Assembly (NCBI RefSeq): GCF_019039105.1
Contig: NZ_JAHPIV010000002.1
Coordinates: 248,001 to 312,000, forward strand
DNA from: Desertibacillus haloalkaliphilus
GTDB lineage: Bacteria; Bacillota; Bacilli; Bacillales; KJ1-10-99
Reading direction: 5' to 3'
Length of the DNA: 64,000 nucleotides
The position numbers were made by a program, and so were the translations under genes. How positions within the stretch are numbered: the stretch's first letter is position 1; each line of letters opens with the position of its first letter. Positions 48,353-57,871 of this stretch are shown one piece after another. Below the pieces are notes generated by a model that saw only the letters and a list, made by a program, of their open reading frames with translations, was not told the DNA's origin and did no database searches.

Positions 48353-48374
48353 AGACACCTAAGCTTAGGTGTCT
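48353..48374 (+). terminator. Perfect 22-bp palindrome, probable 3' end of the ncRNA
   Basis: A perfect palindrome centred on AAGCTT. It is followed only by ATTCTA, so the T run is poor. The 48375-48581 stretch beyond it shows no further clear feature. Confidence 0.6.
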
Positions 48375-48581
48375 ATTCTACTGTAAAGGCTTATATTTTT
48401 CTAGCCATATAGAACTAAATGACTACATAGTTGAGTTAGAGCTACCTCCTATATTCGCTTTTAGGTCGCTTCTTAAGGTCAACGTGGTGATTAAAGATAT
48501 GGCTACAAAAGAACTGAACTGAAAACTCGTTTATACTAGATCATAATAGCGGATGAAGCATATATTGAAAGGACTTTTCAT

Positions 48582-50543
48582 ATGGGACAGATGAAAAAGA
48601 AAAAAAACCATGTCTCTTCCCGTTTAAATGTACTCTTTTTTGTTGTTTTTATTTTATTTTCTGCCTTAATTCTTAAGCTAGGTATTGTTCAAATTGTTCA
48701 AGGGGAAGAGTATGTGAAGCAATTGGAACGAACAAGTAATGTCACAGCTCGAATTGATGCGCCTAGAGGGTTAATGTATGATCGAAACGGTAATATTGTT
48801 GTTGATAATGAATTAGAATTATCACTAACCTATACAAATCGAAGAGGTGTCACGAATGAAGAAAAACTTGAAGTTGCTGAAAAATTAGAAACGATGGTTG
48901 ATATTGATACGTCCAAAGTGACTGAACGTGACATGAAGGATTTCTGGATTATTACGAGGGAAGAAGAAGCCAATGAAAAGGTTTCAATCGAGGAAAGAAG
49001 AGAAATTGATGATGTCATGGAAGAGTATCAATTAACACTTGATCGGATTACCGACGAAGAATTAGCTGAAATTTCTGAACGTGAAATGCGCGTTTTAGCG
49101 ATTAAACGAGAAATGGATCGTGGATATGCCTTATCGCCACAACGGATCAAACAAGGAATTACGACGGAGGAAGCTCATGTCGTTAGTGAGCATCTAGCTG
49201 AGTTACCAGGGGTTGATATTCTTCGTGACTCGACCCGTGACTATGTCTATGGTGATTCTTTTCCAACTTTTTTCGGAAACACAGGGCAAATCCATCGTGA
49301 CAAGTTAGATTATTACCTATCAAGAGGGTATGAACGTTCAGATATTGTTGGTACAAGTTTCCTAGAATTACAATATGAAGATGTGCTCCGTGGGCAGAAA
49401 GCAGTTGTTGAAAGTGTAACCAATTCCTCTGGGACGACCATTGGCTCCCCAAATGAAGAGCTTGGGCAGCGCGGCTATGATCTCGTTCTAACGATTGATA
49501 TGGCATTACAACAGCAAGTAGAGGAGATTATTCGTCAAGAAGTTGATCGTGCGGGTGGTTCCTTTTTAGCAGATAAAGATGCCTACGCCGTCGTGCTAGA
49601 TCCTAAAACTGGTGAATTGCTATCAATAGCGGGGTACAATGATCATTATGGAACCGTAGGTAATGCTTTTGAAATGGGGTCAACGGTTAAGGCAGCAACG
49701 GTGTTGGCTGGATTTGAAACAGGGGTTGTTCAGCCGGGAACTGTAGTTAATGATCGTCCACTTACCTTACCAGGAGGAATCACGAAACGTTCATGGCGAA
49801 GCTTTGGTTATATTAATGACCTTAAAGCGCTAGAAGTATCTTCGAATATATTTATGTTTGAAATTGCGATGAGGCTCGCTAATTCAAATGGTAGTCGGTT
49901 TATAACAGCTGATGTAAGAGAGGCCTATGATCAGATGCGCTATTATTACAGCCAATTTGGTCTAGGGGTACAAACCGGTGTCGACCTACCCGTCGATTCT
50001 CCTGGTCTTAATGGTGGTTATGGTGATCCAGGGAAACTGCTTGATTTAGGAATTGGTCAGTTTGATACGTATACACCATTGCAATTAGCTCAGTTTATAG
50101 CGACGATTGCAAATGATGGTTATCGAATGCAACCACGACTAGTAAAGGAAATCCGTGAACCTAGTGCATCAAAGGAGGACCTTGGGCGTGTTATCCATCA
50201 ATTTGAGCCTACTGTTTTAAATCGTATTGATATGAGTGATGAGCATATTCAGCGAGTGCAAGAAGGATTACGACGTGTTATGCAAGGTTCTGAAGGTACT
50301 GCTCGCCAATATTTTGCTAATCGTTCATATAATCCAGCTGGTAAAACGGGTACGGCGCAGGTGACTGTGCACAGAACAAATGATGGTAATAACCAAACCC
50401 TTGTTGGATATGCACCATTTGATGATCCAGAAGTGGCTTTCGCGGTGATTGTACCAGGTGTCCAAAGTAGAGGGGGACAATCAGGAATTGCCAACCGAAT
50501 TGGGCAAGGAATTTTAGATGCTTATTTTGATCTCCAACGTTAA
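48582..50543 (+). CDS. pbpA: Class B penicillin-binding protein 2 (PbpA)
   Basis: 653 residues. A single N-terminal membrane anchor (about 12-34), a dimerisation domain (about 55-310), and a transpeptidase domain with S367-T-V-K370, SSN (VSSNIFMF) and K588-T-G. It cross-links peptidoglycan in side-wall elongation, redundantly with PbpH in B. subtilis. It is shorter than B. subtilis PbpA by about 60 residues, mostly at the C-terminus. GAAAGGA precedes ATG 48582. The sodA-yqgE-pbpA order is conserved. Confidence 0.95.
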   Translation: MGQMKKKKNHVSSRLNVLFFVVFILFSALILKLGIVQIVQGEEYVKQLERTSNVTARIDAPRGLMYDRNGNIVVDNELELSLTYTNRRGVTNEEKLEVAEKLETMVDIDTSKVTERDMKDFWIITREEEANEKVSIEERREIDDVMEEYQLTLDRITDEELAEISEREMRVLAIKREMDRGYALSPQRIKQGITTEEAHVVSEHLAELPGVDILRDSTRDYVYGDSFPTFFGNTGQIHRDKLDYYLSRGYERSDIVGTSFLELQYEDVLRGQKAVVESVTNSSGTTIGSPNEELGQRGYDLVLTIDMALQQQVEEIIRQEVDRAGGSFLADKDAYAVVLDPKTGELLSIAGYNDHYGTVGNAFEMGSTVKAATVLAGFETGVVQPGTVVNDRPLTLPGGITKRSWRSFGYINDLKALEVSSNIFMFEIAMRLANSNGSRFITADVREAYDQMRYYYSQFGLGVQTGVDLPVDSPGLNGGYGDPGKLLDLGIGQFDTYTPLQLAQFIATIANDGYRMQPRLVKEIREPSASKEDLGRVIHQFEPTVLNRIDMSDEHIQRVQEGLRRVMQGSEGTARQYFANRSYNPAGKTGTAQVTVHRTNDGNNQTLVGYAPFDDPEVAFAVIVPGVQSRGGQSGIANRIGQGILDAYFDLQR

Positions 50544-50570
50544 CAATGTTTCTATAGATTCATGTAACTA

Positions 50571-50603
50571 AAAAAACCGCCCATTTGAAGTGGGCGGTTT
50601 TTA
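50571..50603. terminator. Bidirectional terminator after pbpA
   Basis: ACCGCCCA (50576-50583) pairs with TGGGCGGT (50591-50598), flanked by A6 and T5. Confidence 0.92.
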
Positions 50604-50611
50604 TTGCTTTT

Positions 50612-51091
50612 TTAACTGATGATGGTGGCAATCTCTTCGAATGACATCTCACTATTTAGTTGATATTCCCCGATATTAATGGATTGTGTTAAATTGTGTT
50701 CATGTAAGTAGTTTTGAAATTCATGCTGATCGTTAATGATGTTAGCTTTTTCTAATTCATTGGCAACCTCGCTACTACTCATCCCACGTTCAATCGTAAG
50801 ATAGGTCTGATAGATGAAGATGCGTTCCGAATCAGGCTCGTCTTCTCGTGTATGATCGCCCTGTTGAAATTCCTCAATCGCCTGGAGTAATTCATCGTGT
50901 TCATTAGCCGGTAGGACAACGAGATCTTGCTGCTGTAAGTATTGCTCTATATCTGCGTTAGTTATTTCTAGTTCTTCATTTTCATACTCATATTCAGCTT
51001 GTGAGTTACTTTCATAAAAATAAAAGAAAGTCATAATACTGGTTGCGACGAACAGGCCGGTAGCAAACCCTCTAATCCCTTTTTGTGTCAT
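50612..51091 (-). CDS. Membrane-anchored protein with MltG-like LysM subdomain
   Basis: 159 residues. One N-terminal membrane segment (about 8-25), an acidic spacer, and a C-terminal domain (about 98-158: IERGMSSSEVANELEKANII...GEYQLNSEMSFEEIATII) that resembles the LysM-like subdomain of endolytic transglycosylase MltG. The catalytic part of MltG is absent, so it would bind rather than cut glycan. It lies beside pbpA, suggesting a cell-wall role. B. subtilis has comparable truncated relatives. Confidence 0.78.
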   Translation of the reverse strand: MTQKGIRGFATGLFVATSIMTFFYFYESNSQAEYEYENEELEITNADIEQYLQQQDLVVLPANEHDELLQAIEEFQQGDHTREDEPDSERIFIYQTYLTIERGMSSSEVANELEKANIINDQHEFQNYLHEHNLTQSINIGEYQLNSEMSFEEIATIIS

Positions 51092-51132
51092 GTTTCAAAT
51101 ACCCTTCCTTTTAGAAATTTACCGTGAACATG

Positions 51133-51483
51133 TTAACTATGTTGTTTTTCGTTATGTAATAGACTTTCGACTTCATGTTCAGCTAAAGAAGTTAGCTCAG
51201 CAATTTTTTCAATCGAATAGCCCGAATCATAATAGTCGTTAACTTCCTGTTTTAATGTTTCTGTAGGCGGGTAAGTATTCGATAAATACTTTTCTTCATG
51301 ACCGACAAGAATTTCTTCTTCTAAAATTCTGACTTTTTTCTTTAGTTGATAGATTTCCTGCATGAGCGTAATTGAAAAATTTTCAATTTGGTTTTCAACT
51401 TCTTTAGAGCGGTCTTTTTTGATGAACGATAACACAAACAAAAGGCATGAAGCGATAAAAAGCGTAATGATAATTAATTCCAA
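51133..51483 (-). CDS. Membrane-anchored coiled-coil/HTH protein
   Basis: 116 residues. One N-terminal membrane segment (2-20), a coiled coil (about 25-62) and a C-terminal HTH-like motif (YYDSGYSIEKIAELTSLAEHEVESLL). The layout recalls SwrB/DUF6115-type proteins of bacilli. Function unknown. A GGAGGTTA ribosome binding site lies before the ATG. It is 41 bases upstream of the MltG-like gene and probably co-transcribed. Confidence 0.75.
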   Translation of the reverse strand: MELIIITLFIASCLLFVLSFIKKDRSKEVENQIENFSITLMQEIYQLKKKVRILEEEILVGHEEKYLSNTYPPTETLKQEVNDYYDSGYSIEKIAELTSLAEHEVESLLHNEKQHS

Positions 51484-51893
51484 TCACGTAACCTCCTTAT
51501 ACCATCAATTCCACATTAACCGATAAACTTTGCTTATAAAATCTATTATACACCTCGAACGACGTTAAGAGAATGATAAACAATACGTAGAGTTTTGACA
51601 AAATTCCCTAAAAAACGTTACAAAATAAGGTCTAGGAGTATATTTAACGTAAAATAAAAGGATAAATTTGTCAACAAAAACGGATGAAACGATGATAGCA
51701 CTTCCAAAAAAAATTTTTTTCTGCTGAAACCCAAGCCTGATAAAAGGGTGACAAATAAAGACAAAATAGACTTCTTGTTTAGTTCATGATTGCACTGTAA
51801 GATGATATTGTATTTCGAACAGATCGAATATTTTGTATTAAAGGTTTTGATTAATTGCTTCACTCGAATTCTTACTAGGGAGAAGGAGGCGTA
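51484..51893 (+). other. AT-rich intergenic stretch
   Basis: No supported gene. A possible promoter is TTGACA (51595-51600) with an 18-bp spacer and TACAAA (51619-51624). An 81-codon minus-strand frame here lacks a ribosome binding site and has no recognisable content. Confidence 0.5.
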
Positions 51894-51914
51894 GTGAATA
51901 AAGTTTTACATTAA
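51894..51914 (+). CDS. Possible six-codon leader peptide
   Basis: GTG AAT AAA GTT TTA CAT TAA, preceded by AAGGAGG at four-base spacing. An unusually strong ribosome binding site for so short a frame, upstream of the glucan operon. Confidence 0.35.
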   Translation: MNKVLH

Positions 51915-51937
51915 AACAAATAAGAGGATTTAGTGTA

Positions 51938-51982
51938 ATGGGTGAAGTCGTGAATAAATTTTGTAACAGAAAGAAGAGATGA
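51938..51982 (+). CDS. Possible 14-codon leader peptide coupled to the DUF4912 gene
   Basis: The frame MGEVVNKFCNRKKR follows GAGGAT and ends TGA overlapping the downstream start (ATGA). The downstream gene has a poor ribosome binding site, so translational coupling is plausible. Confidence 0.45.
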   Translation: MGEVVNKFCNRKKR

Positions 51983-52506
51983 CATTGATTCGAGAAAAAA
52001 TAATCACCGACAAGAAGCAGGAGTATACGTGGGAAGTTCCAAGTCGTTATTATCGTAATCGGTTTGTGTTAGAGGCACAGGCACCGAATGTTCTATATGG
52101 CTATTGGGAAGTATCAGATGGCAAACAACAAATGGTTGAACATCATTTTCGTACGAAGTGGCCACAGCTTGAAAAGGTATTACGTGTCTATGATATTACT
52201 GCTATTACGTTTAATGGACATAACGCTCACCGCAGCTATGATATTGTCATTCCGGAGATGACTGATAATTGGTTCTTTCACAATCTTGATTCTAATTGTA
52301 CCTATTGTGTGGATTTTGGAACAAAGACGTATGAAGGGTCTTTTTTTACAATTCTTCGTTCTAATCCGATTGATACACCAAGAGTTGATCAACAACAGTG
52401 TGGCATCCATTCGTCAGCTGTATCTAAGTGGAGACAAGGTGTCCAATCAGAACCTGATTGGCTTGAACATTTTAGTACATATTCCTATTATCAAAAATTA
52501 AAGTAA
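51979..52506 (+). CDS. DUF4912 domain protein
   Basis: 175 residues. The DUF4912 core is visible in RNRFVLEAQAPNVLYGYWEVSD and VLRVYDITAITFNGHNAHRSYDIVI, a beta-rich carbohydrate-module-like fold often encoded next to GH57 glucan branching enzymes. It has no catalytic motif and probably binds or positions glucan; that is an inference from context. The start codon overlaps the stop of the leader frame at 51938. The branching enzyme gene follows after nine bases. Confidence 0.82.
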   Translation: MTLIREKIITDKKQEYTWEVPSRYYRNRFVLEAQAPNVLYGYWEVSDGKQQMVEHHFRTKWPQLEKVLRVYDITAITFNGHNAHRSYDIVIPEMTDNWFFHNLDSNCTYCVDFGTKTYEGSFFTILRSNPIDTPRVDQQQCGIHSSAVSKWRQGVQSEPDWLEHFSTYSYYQKLK

Positions 52507-52515
52507 GGAGATTGT

Positions 52516-55293
52516 ATGGTGAAAAAAGGATATTATTCAATTGTTTTGCATGCACACCTACCTTATATCCGGCACCAAGAAGCAGATCGTTTAGAAGAAA
52601 GGTGGCTGTTTGAAGCAATAACTGAAACGTATATTCCGTTGATCTGGGTTCTTGAAGAGGCGAGCCAAACCAGTATAATCACACTATCACTTTCCCCTCC
52701 GCTTCTTGAGATGCTCACGGACCCAGTCATGAAGAGAAGGTATAGAAACTACATTAATCAAACCAAAGTGTTGCTTGAAAAAGAGTTTAATTCCGTCACC
52801 GATGAACGAACAAGAGAGATTGTTACCTTTTACAAACAGCGCTATGAACGTATTGAAAAAACCTACCTTGAATGGGACGGAAATATTGTAAATGCTTTTC
52901 GATATTTTCACGATCACGAACAGCTTGTCTGCGTGACGAGCTCTGCTACACACACATTTCTTCCCTATTTACAAACAAAAGAAGGCTTACGAACCCAAAT
53001 TGTTCATGGCATTCAATGCTTTGAAAAACATTTTGGTCAACGCCCACTCGGATTTTGGCTTCCTGAATGTGCATTCACCCCAGGAGTCGATCGCGTTCTT
53101 TTTGAAGAGGGCATCCGCTATACATTTGTCGACGAACATGCGTTAAAGGCTGCGGACCCAACCCCCAAAAATGGAAGTGAGGCACCTGTTTTTTCGCCAC
53201 ATGGAGTTGTATTATTTCCTCGAAATGAAAAACTTTCACAGATGGTATGGAGCTCGGTGAGTGGGTACCCAGGTGATTATGATTATCGCGAGTTCTATCG
53301 TGATATTGCCTATCAGCGCGACTGGGAATACATTAAACCTTTCGTTCATCACGAAGGCATCCGAATTGACACAGGCTTGAAATATAACCGGATCACAGGG
53401 GATCAAGAGGATAAGGATCTTTATGTTCGTGAATGGGCGGAAAAGAAAGTTCAAAGTCATGGTGAGCATTTTATTGCATCCATTCATGATGAACTTCAAA
53501 ACGTTCAAACCGCTGACCATCCACCAGCTTTACTCTTAACCCCATTTGACGCTGAGTTGTTCGGTCACTGGTGGTTTGAAGGTCCTGAATGGATTTGGCA
53601 CTTGGTAACAGAGGGAGCGAGTCGCTTACCTTTTATCACGCCACAAGAGTATGTCGAAAAGTATAGTCACGATCTTGAAACAGCTCATGTATCATTTTCA
53701 ACTTGGGGGAGACGTGGGTATGGTGAGGTGTGGTTAAATGAAAAAAATAGTTGGATGCATCGACATTTACATCAACTTGAAATCGACCTGATTGAAACAA
53801 CGAGTCAATTTATAAATCCAAGTCAATTAGAAGAAAAGGCGATTGCTCAAATGATCCGAGAATGGATGCTCGCATCAAGCAGTGATTGGGCGTTTATTAT
53901 TGATAATGAAAGTGCGTCTGACTATGCGATTGAACGTTTTAAAACACACCTAGGGCGCTATCAGCAAGTAAAGGAGAGGTTGTTTAACCAGACAATCTCT
54001 TGGCAGTGGTTAACAGAATTTGAATCTAGATTTCCATTCTTGTCCTCGATTGACATTGATATGATGCGTTCTGCTCATGACACGTATATTCAAAAGAAAC
54101 GCAAAAGTCTTGTTGAACATTCTGTTCCGAATAGTTTGAACATTCTTATGCTCTCTTGGGAGTTTCCACCGATGATGGTTGGTGGGTTAGCTCGTCATGT
54201 GTTTGATTTATCACGCGCTCTTTGTGATGAGGGACATCAAGTTCACGTCATTACTGCTGCAGTTGATGGCTATCCCGAATATGAAATCAATCAAGGTGTG
54301 CATGTTCACCGAGTGAAAAGTTTACAACCGCATGCAGACCAGTTTTTCCATTGGGTGGGGAGTTTAAATCTAGCGTTAGCGGACTATGGAAGTGAGCTTG
54401 CAAAAATGATATCTTTCGATGTCATTCATGCGCATGATTGGCTTGTTAGTGTGGCTGCTAAAGGGCTCAAACATCAGTTAGAACTTCCGCTGGTCGCAAC
54501 GATTCATGCGACTGAACATGGAAGAAACAATGGGATTCATGATGATCTTCAATATGAAATTAATCAAAAAGAATGGGAGCTAACCTATGAGGCTGATGAA
54601 GTCATTGTTTGTAGTCCGTATATGAAGGATGAAGTGGTGCATGTGTTTTCATTACCGAAAGAGAAAGTGTCAATTTTTCCAAATGGTGTAGACCCGCAGT
54701 TAATTCACAGTGAAGTTGATGAGCACAAAAAGCGAAGACATGATCATGATATGATCGTCTTTTCGGTCGGTCGAATCGTTAAAGAAAAAGGCTTTCAGAC
54801 GATTATCGATGCTGCGCCAATCGTACGTGAAAAGCATCCACACGTTAAGTTTTTAATCGCCGGAAAGGGCCCGATGTTAGATGAATATCGAGCACTTGTA
54901 GAAGAACGAGGATTAGAAGAATTGGTTCAATTTTTAGGGTTTATAAGTGATGAAGAGCGCAACCAATTATTAACGACATGTGACATCGCTTTATTTCCAA
55001 GCCTTTATGAACCGTTTGGTATTGTTGCACTAGAAGGAATGGTTGCAGGCAAACCAACGATTGTTTCTGATACAGGGGGATTAGCTGGCATCATTCGTCA
55101 TAAAGAAAATGGTCTGAAAATGCTTCCAGGAGATCCGTCGAGTCTTGCTTTGCAAGTTGATCATATGATTACGGATCAGGAAGGAGCGATGAACCTGGCA
55201 AAACAGGGAAAGATCGATGCAGAAACTGTTTTTAGTTGGAGAAGTATTGCAGAAGATACGAGTCGGTTGTTTGAAAAACTTTCACTTAAATAG
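52516..55293 (+). CDS. Fused GH57 alpha-glucan branching enzyme and GT4 glycosyltransferase
   Basis: 925 residues, two enzymes in one chain. Residues 1-530 are a GH57/DUF1957 branching enzyme with nucleophile E184 in WLPECAFTPG and acid/base D345 in TPFDAELFGHWWFEGP. From about 541 a complete GT4 glycosyltransferase follows, with the donor-entry motif LSWEFPPMMVGGLARHV, SVGRIVKEKGF and the E-x7-E pair in EPFGIVALE. The GT4 part resembles glycogen synthase/maltosyl-type transferases using an activated sugar. Together they could extend and branch an alpha-glucan. GGAGATT precedes ATG 52516. Substrate assignments are inferences. Confidence 0.9.
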   Translation: MVKKGYYSIVLHAHLPYIRHQEADRLEERWLFEAITETYIPLIWVLEEASQTSIITLSLSPPLLEMLTDPVMKRRYRNYINQTKVLLEKEFNSVTDERTREIVTFYKQRYERIEKTYLEWDGNIVNAFRYFHDHEQLVCVTSSATHTFLPYLQTKEGLRTQIVHGIQCFEKHFGQRPLGFWLPECAFTPGVDRVLFEEGIRYTFVDEHALKAADPTPKNGSEAPVFSPHGVVLFPRNEKLSQMVWSSVSGYPGDYDYREFYRDIAYQRDWEYIKPFVHHEGIRIDTGLKYNRITGDQEDKDLYVREWAEKKVQSHGEHFIASIHDELQNVQTADHPPALLLTPFDAELFGHWWFEGPEWIWHLVTEGASRLPFITPQEYVEKYSHDLETAHVSFSTWGRRGYGEVWLNEKNSWMHRHLHQLEIDLIETTSQFINPSQLEEKAIAQMIREWMLASSSDWAFIIDNESASDYAIERFKTHLGRYQQVKERLFNQTISWQWLTEFESRFPFLSSIDIDMMRSAHDTYIQKKRKSLVEHSVPNSLNILMLSWEFPPMMVGGLARHVFDLSRALCDEGHQVHVITAAVDGYPEYEINQGVHVHRVKSLQPHADQFFHWVGSLNLALADYGSELAKMISFDVIHAHDWLVSVAAKGLKHQLELPLVATIHATEHGRNNGIHDDLQYEINQKEWELTYEADEVIVCSPYMKDEVVHVFSLPKEKVSIFPNGVDPQLIHSEVDEHKKRRHDHDMIVFSVGRIVKEKGFQTIIDAAPIVREKHPHVKFLIAGKGPMLDEYRALVEERGLEELVQFLGFISDEERNQLLTTCDIALFPSLYEPFGIVALEGMVAGKPTIVSDTGGLAGIIRHKENGLKMLPGDPSSLALQVDHMITDQEGAMNLAKQGKIDAETVFSWRSIAEDTSRLFEKLSLK

Positions 55294-55308
55294 GGGGATT
55301 TCTAATCT

Positions 55309-57723
55309 ATGAAAGCTGTTATTATGGCTGGTGGTAAAGGTAGTCGCTTACGTCCGTTAACATGCAATGTGCCAAAACCAATGGTACCGCTTATTCATAA
55401 ACCTGTGATGGAGTATAGTATTGAGTTATTAAAAAAGCATGGGATCACCGATATTGCGGTCACGCTACAGTACTTGCCTGAACAGATTAGGGAATATTTT
55501 GGTGACGGCAGTCGATTTGGAGTAAACCTTCATTATTTTGAGGAAACTACACCTCTTGGGACAGCTGGAAGTATAAAAAATGCGGAATCGTTTCTTGATG
55601 AACGTTTTATTGTTATTAGCGGTGATGCGCTGACAGACTTTGATTTATCAGCAGGGATTGACTACCATGAAAAGAAGGACGCCCTTGTCTCGATCTTTAT
55701 GAAACAAGTTGATTCTCCTCTTGAGTTTGGGGTAATTATGACAAATGAAAATGGAGAGATTATCCGCTTTTTAGAAAAGCCTAGCTGGAGTGAAGTTTTC
55801 AGTGATACGGTTAATACAGGGATTTATGTACTTGAACCTGAAATCTTTTCTTATTTAGAGGAAGGCGTACAAACGGATTTTAGCAAGGACTTATTCCCAT
55901 TATTAATGAAAGAAAATAAGCGTTTATTTGGCTATCAGGCAGATGGTTATTGGTCAGATATCGGAAATTTACAGCAATATCGGCAGACTCAATATGACAT
56001 GTTGAATCGAAAGGTAACGGTTTCGTTACCAGGTACTGAAATTGAGCCAGGTGTATGGGTTGGTGAGCATGCGATTATTGAAAAAGGAGCAAAGGTTGAA
56101 GCACCTGTTTCTATTGGGCCTGGGTCTTTTATTCGTAAGGGTGCCCAAATTGGGGAGCACTCCATTGTCGGACGTAATAATGTCATATCAAGTGGGGCTT
56201 CTTTAAAGCGAAGTGTGTTATGGAGTGATATTTATGTCGGTGATCGTACGGAATTAAGAGGGACGACGATCTGTAATGGAACACGATTAGAAGAGGATAC
56301 ATCACTTTATGAACACTCAGTGATAGGTGATCACTGTACCATTGATAAAAAAGTAACCGTTAAGCCGGAAGTGAAAGTTTGGCCAAACAAAGAGGTTGAA
56401 GAGTCTTCTATTGTGCACACGTCAATCGTTTGGGGACGAAAAGCTTCGAAAACACTATTTAGTGGTCGTGGCATCTCAGGGTTAGCTAATGTTGAAATCA
56501 CTCCTGATTTTATGGCTAGGTTAGCATCTGCTTGTGGATCAGTACTTGGGCAAGGGTGCAAGGTTTGTGTTAGTTCAGATAGCTCAGAATTTACACAATT
56601 AATGAAACAATCATTTATGCATGGGCTGCATTCTGCCGGAATTAGCACGGTAGATATCGGACCGTCTGTGACACCTTTACTTCGGTTTGTACTCGAACAT
56701 GAGGAAATGAAGGCTGGGGTCTACTTTCGATTTGCAAACCGACAAAATGAAAAACAAGTTCAAATTGAATTTTTCGACCAAAAAGGACTTCATATTCATC
56801 CGGATATTCAACGAAAGATTGAGAATGCGTATTGGCAAGAAGATTACCGCCGGGCAGCCTTTGATTATATTGGGAAATCTGAAGTGGATGTAACGGCAGA
56901 AGATAAATATATTCGTGAACTTTTAAACAAGATTAGAAAACATACAGTTCAACAAGCGGGGTTTCGGATTGTTATTGATTACAACCTTCAGCCATATATG
57001 AATGTTATACCAAGGCTTCTCAAGGCGTTAAACTGTGAGGTATTCACAGTCCCTTACCGTATGAACACAAGTGAAATGACTCAATTTGTTAGAGCTGTAG
57101 ATGCTGACCTCGGTGTTTTACTAGGGGAGAGTGGTGAATTTTTAAAGCTTATTGATGAGCATGGGCAGCTTGTCGATGATCATATCATGTTAGCCCTGTA
57201 TGTGTTGCTACAATTTTATGATGGGAAACATGATCATATGGCGATTCCTGTCCATGCCTCAGATGAGTTAGATGAACTGGCTGAACGATTACATGGTAAA
57301 GTGATTCGTTCAAAGGCAGATCCCCGCTCGATGATGGAAACCGAAGGCACGACATTGAGCTTATTGTTTGATTGTCAGTACGCGCTTATTCATATGCTCG
57401 AAATGATGGCACTTCAAAAATCAACCGTAGCTGAAATCATCGCTCAGTTACCTACGATTCAAGTTCTACGTGAATCTGTATCATGTCCGAAACAAGCAAA
57501 AGGTCAAGTGATGAGAAAGTTAATACAAGATAGTCGCGATGAAAATGTTGAATTATTGGATGGTATCAAAGTAAATCATCCTGAAGGTGGTTGGACACTT
57601 ATATTGCCTGATCATGAAGAACCGGTATTTACTGTGTATTCACAAGGTAATGATCTTGCTGTTGCAAGGCAGGTATCGATGAACTATGTAAATAAGATAA
57701 GAAAATATCAGCAAGTCACTTAA
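55309..57723 (+). CDS. Sugar nucleotidyltransferase with LbH repeats and a degenerate phosphohexomutase domain
   Basis: 804 residues. Residues 1-235 are an NTP-transferase ([29 protein letters not shown] with metal-binding D106). Residues 250-370 are left-handed beta-helix hexapeptides. From about 375 a phosphoglucomutase/phosphomannomutase-like region starts [12 protein letters not shown]. The phosphoserine loop (TASHNP in active enzymes) is replaced by FRFANRQNE (near 474) and the metal loop DGDxDR by [10 protein letters not shown] (near 597), so mutase activity is probably lost. It would make the activated sugar for the fused enzyme upstream, 15 bases away; the nucleotide is unknown. Confidence 0.88.
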   Translation: MKAVIMAGGKGSRLRPLTCNVPKPMVPLIHKPVMEYSIELLKKHGITDIAVTLQYLPEQIREYFGDGSRFGVNLHYFEETTPLGTAGSIKNAESFLDERFIVISGDALTDFDLSAGIDYHEKKDALVSIFMKQVDSPLEFGVIMTNENGEIIRFLEKPSWSEVFSDTVNTGIYVLEPEIFSYLEEGVQTDFSKDLFPLLMKENKRLFGYQADGYWSDIGNLQQYRQTQYDMLNRKVTVSLPGTEIEPGVWVGEHAIIEKGAKVEAPVSIGPGSFIRKGAQIGEHSIVGRNNVISSGASLKRSVLWSDIYVGDRTELRGTTICNGTRLEEDTSLYEHSVIGDHCTIDKKVTVKPEVKVWPNKEVEESSIVHTSIVWGRKASKTLFSGRGISGLANVEITPDFMARLASACGSVLGQGCKVCVSSDSSEFTQLMKQSFMHGLHSAGISTVDIGPSVTPLLRFVLEHEEMKAGVYFRFANRQNEKQVQIEFFDQKGLHIHPDIQRKIENAYWQEDYRRAAFDYIGKSEVDVTAEDKYIRELLNKIRKHTVQQAGFRIVIDYNLQPYMNVIPRLLKALNCEVFTVPYRMNTSEMTQFVRAVDADLGVLLGESGEFLKLIDEHGQLVDDHIMLALYVLLQFYDGKHDHMAIPVHASDELDELAERLHGKVIRSKADPRSMMETEGTTLSLLFDCQYALIHMLEMMALQKSTVAEIIAQLPTIQVLRESVSCPKQAKGQVMRKLIQDSRDENVELLDGIKVNHPEGGWTLILPDHEEPVFTVYSQGNDLAVARQVSMNYVNKIRKYQQVT

Positions 57724-57799
57724 TAAGAGTATATTTTCATTGTTGGAAGCTAGAGTAGACGGTGTTCATTCATTGGCAAGGTTCCCCTACAAACTTAGC

Positions 57800-57828
57800 T
57801 TGATTAATAGTTATGGTTTTGGTATTAT
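57800..57828 (+). promoter_or_regulatory. Sigma-A-type promoter of rpmG
   Basis: TTGATT (57800-57805), a 17-bp spacer and TATTAT (57823-57828), about 44 bases before rpmG. Confidence 0.6.
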
Positions 57829-57871
57829 AAAAAAGTATGAAATGAAGTAAACAGGTTTGGAGGGAAAATAG

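Noticed and set aside
51618-51863. 81-codon minus-strand frame in the gap before the glucan operon
   Set aside because: AT-rich, Phe/Leu/Ile-rich chance frame without a ribosome binding site or recognisable motif.
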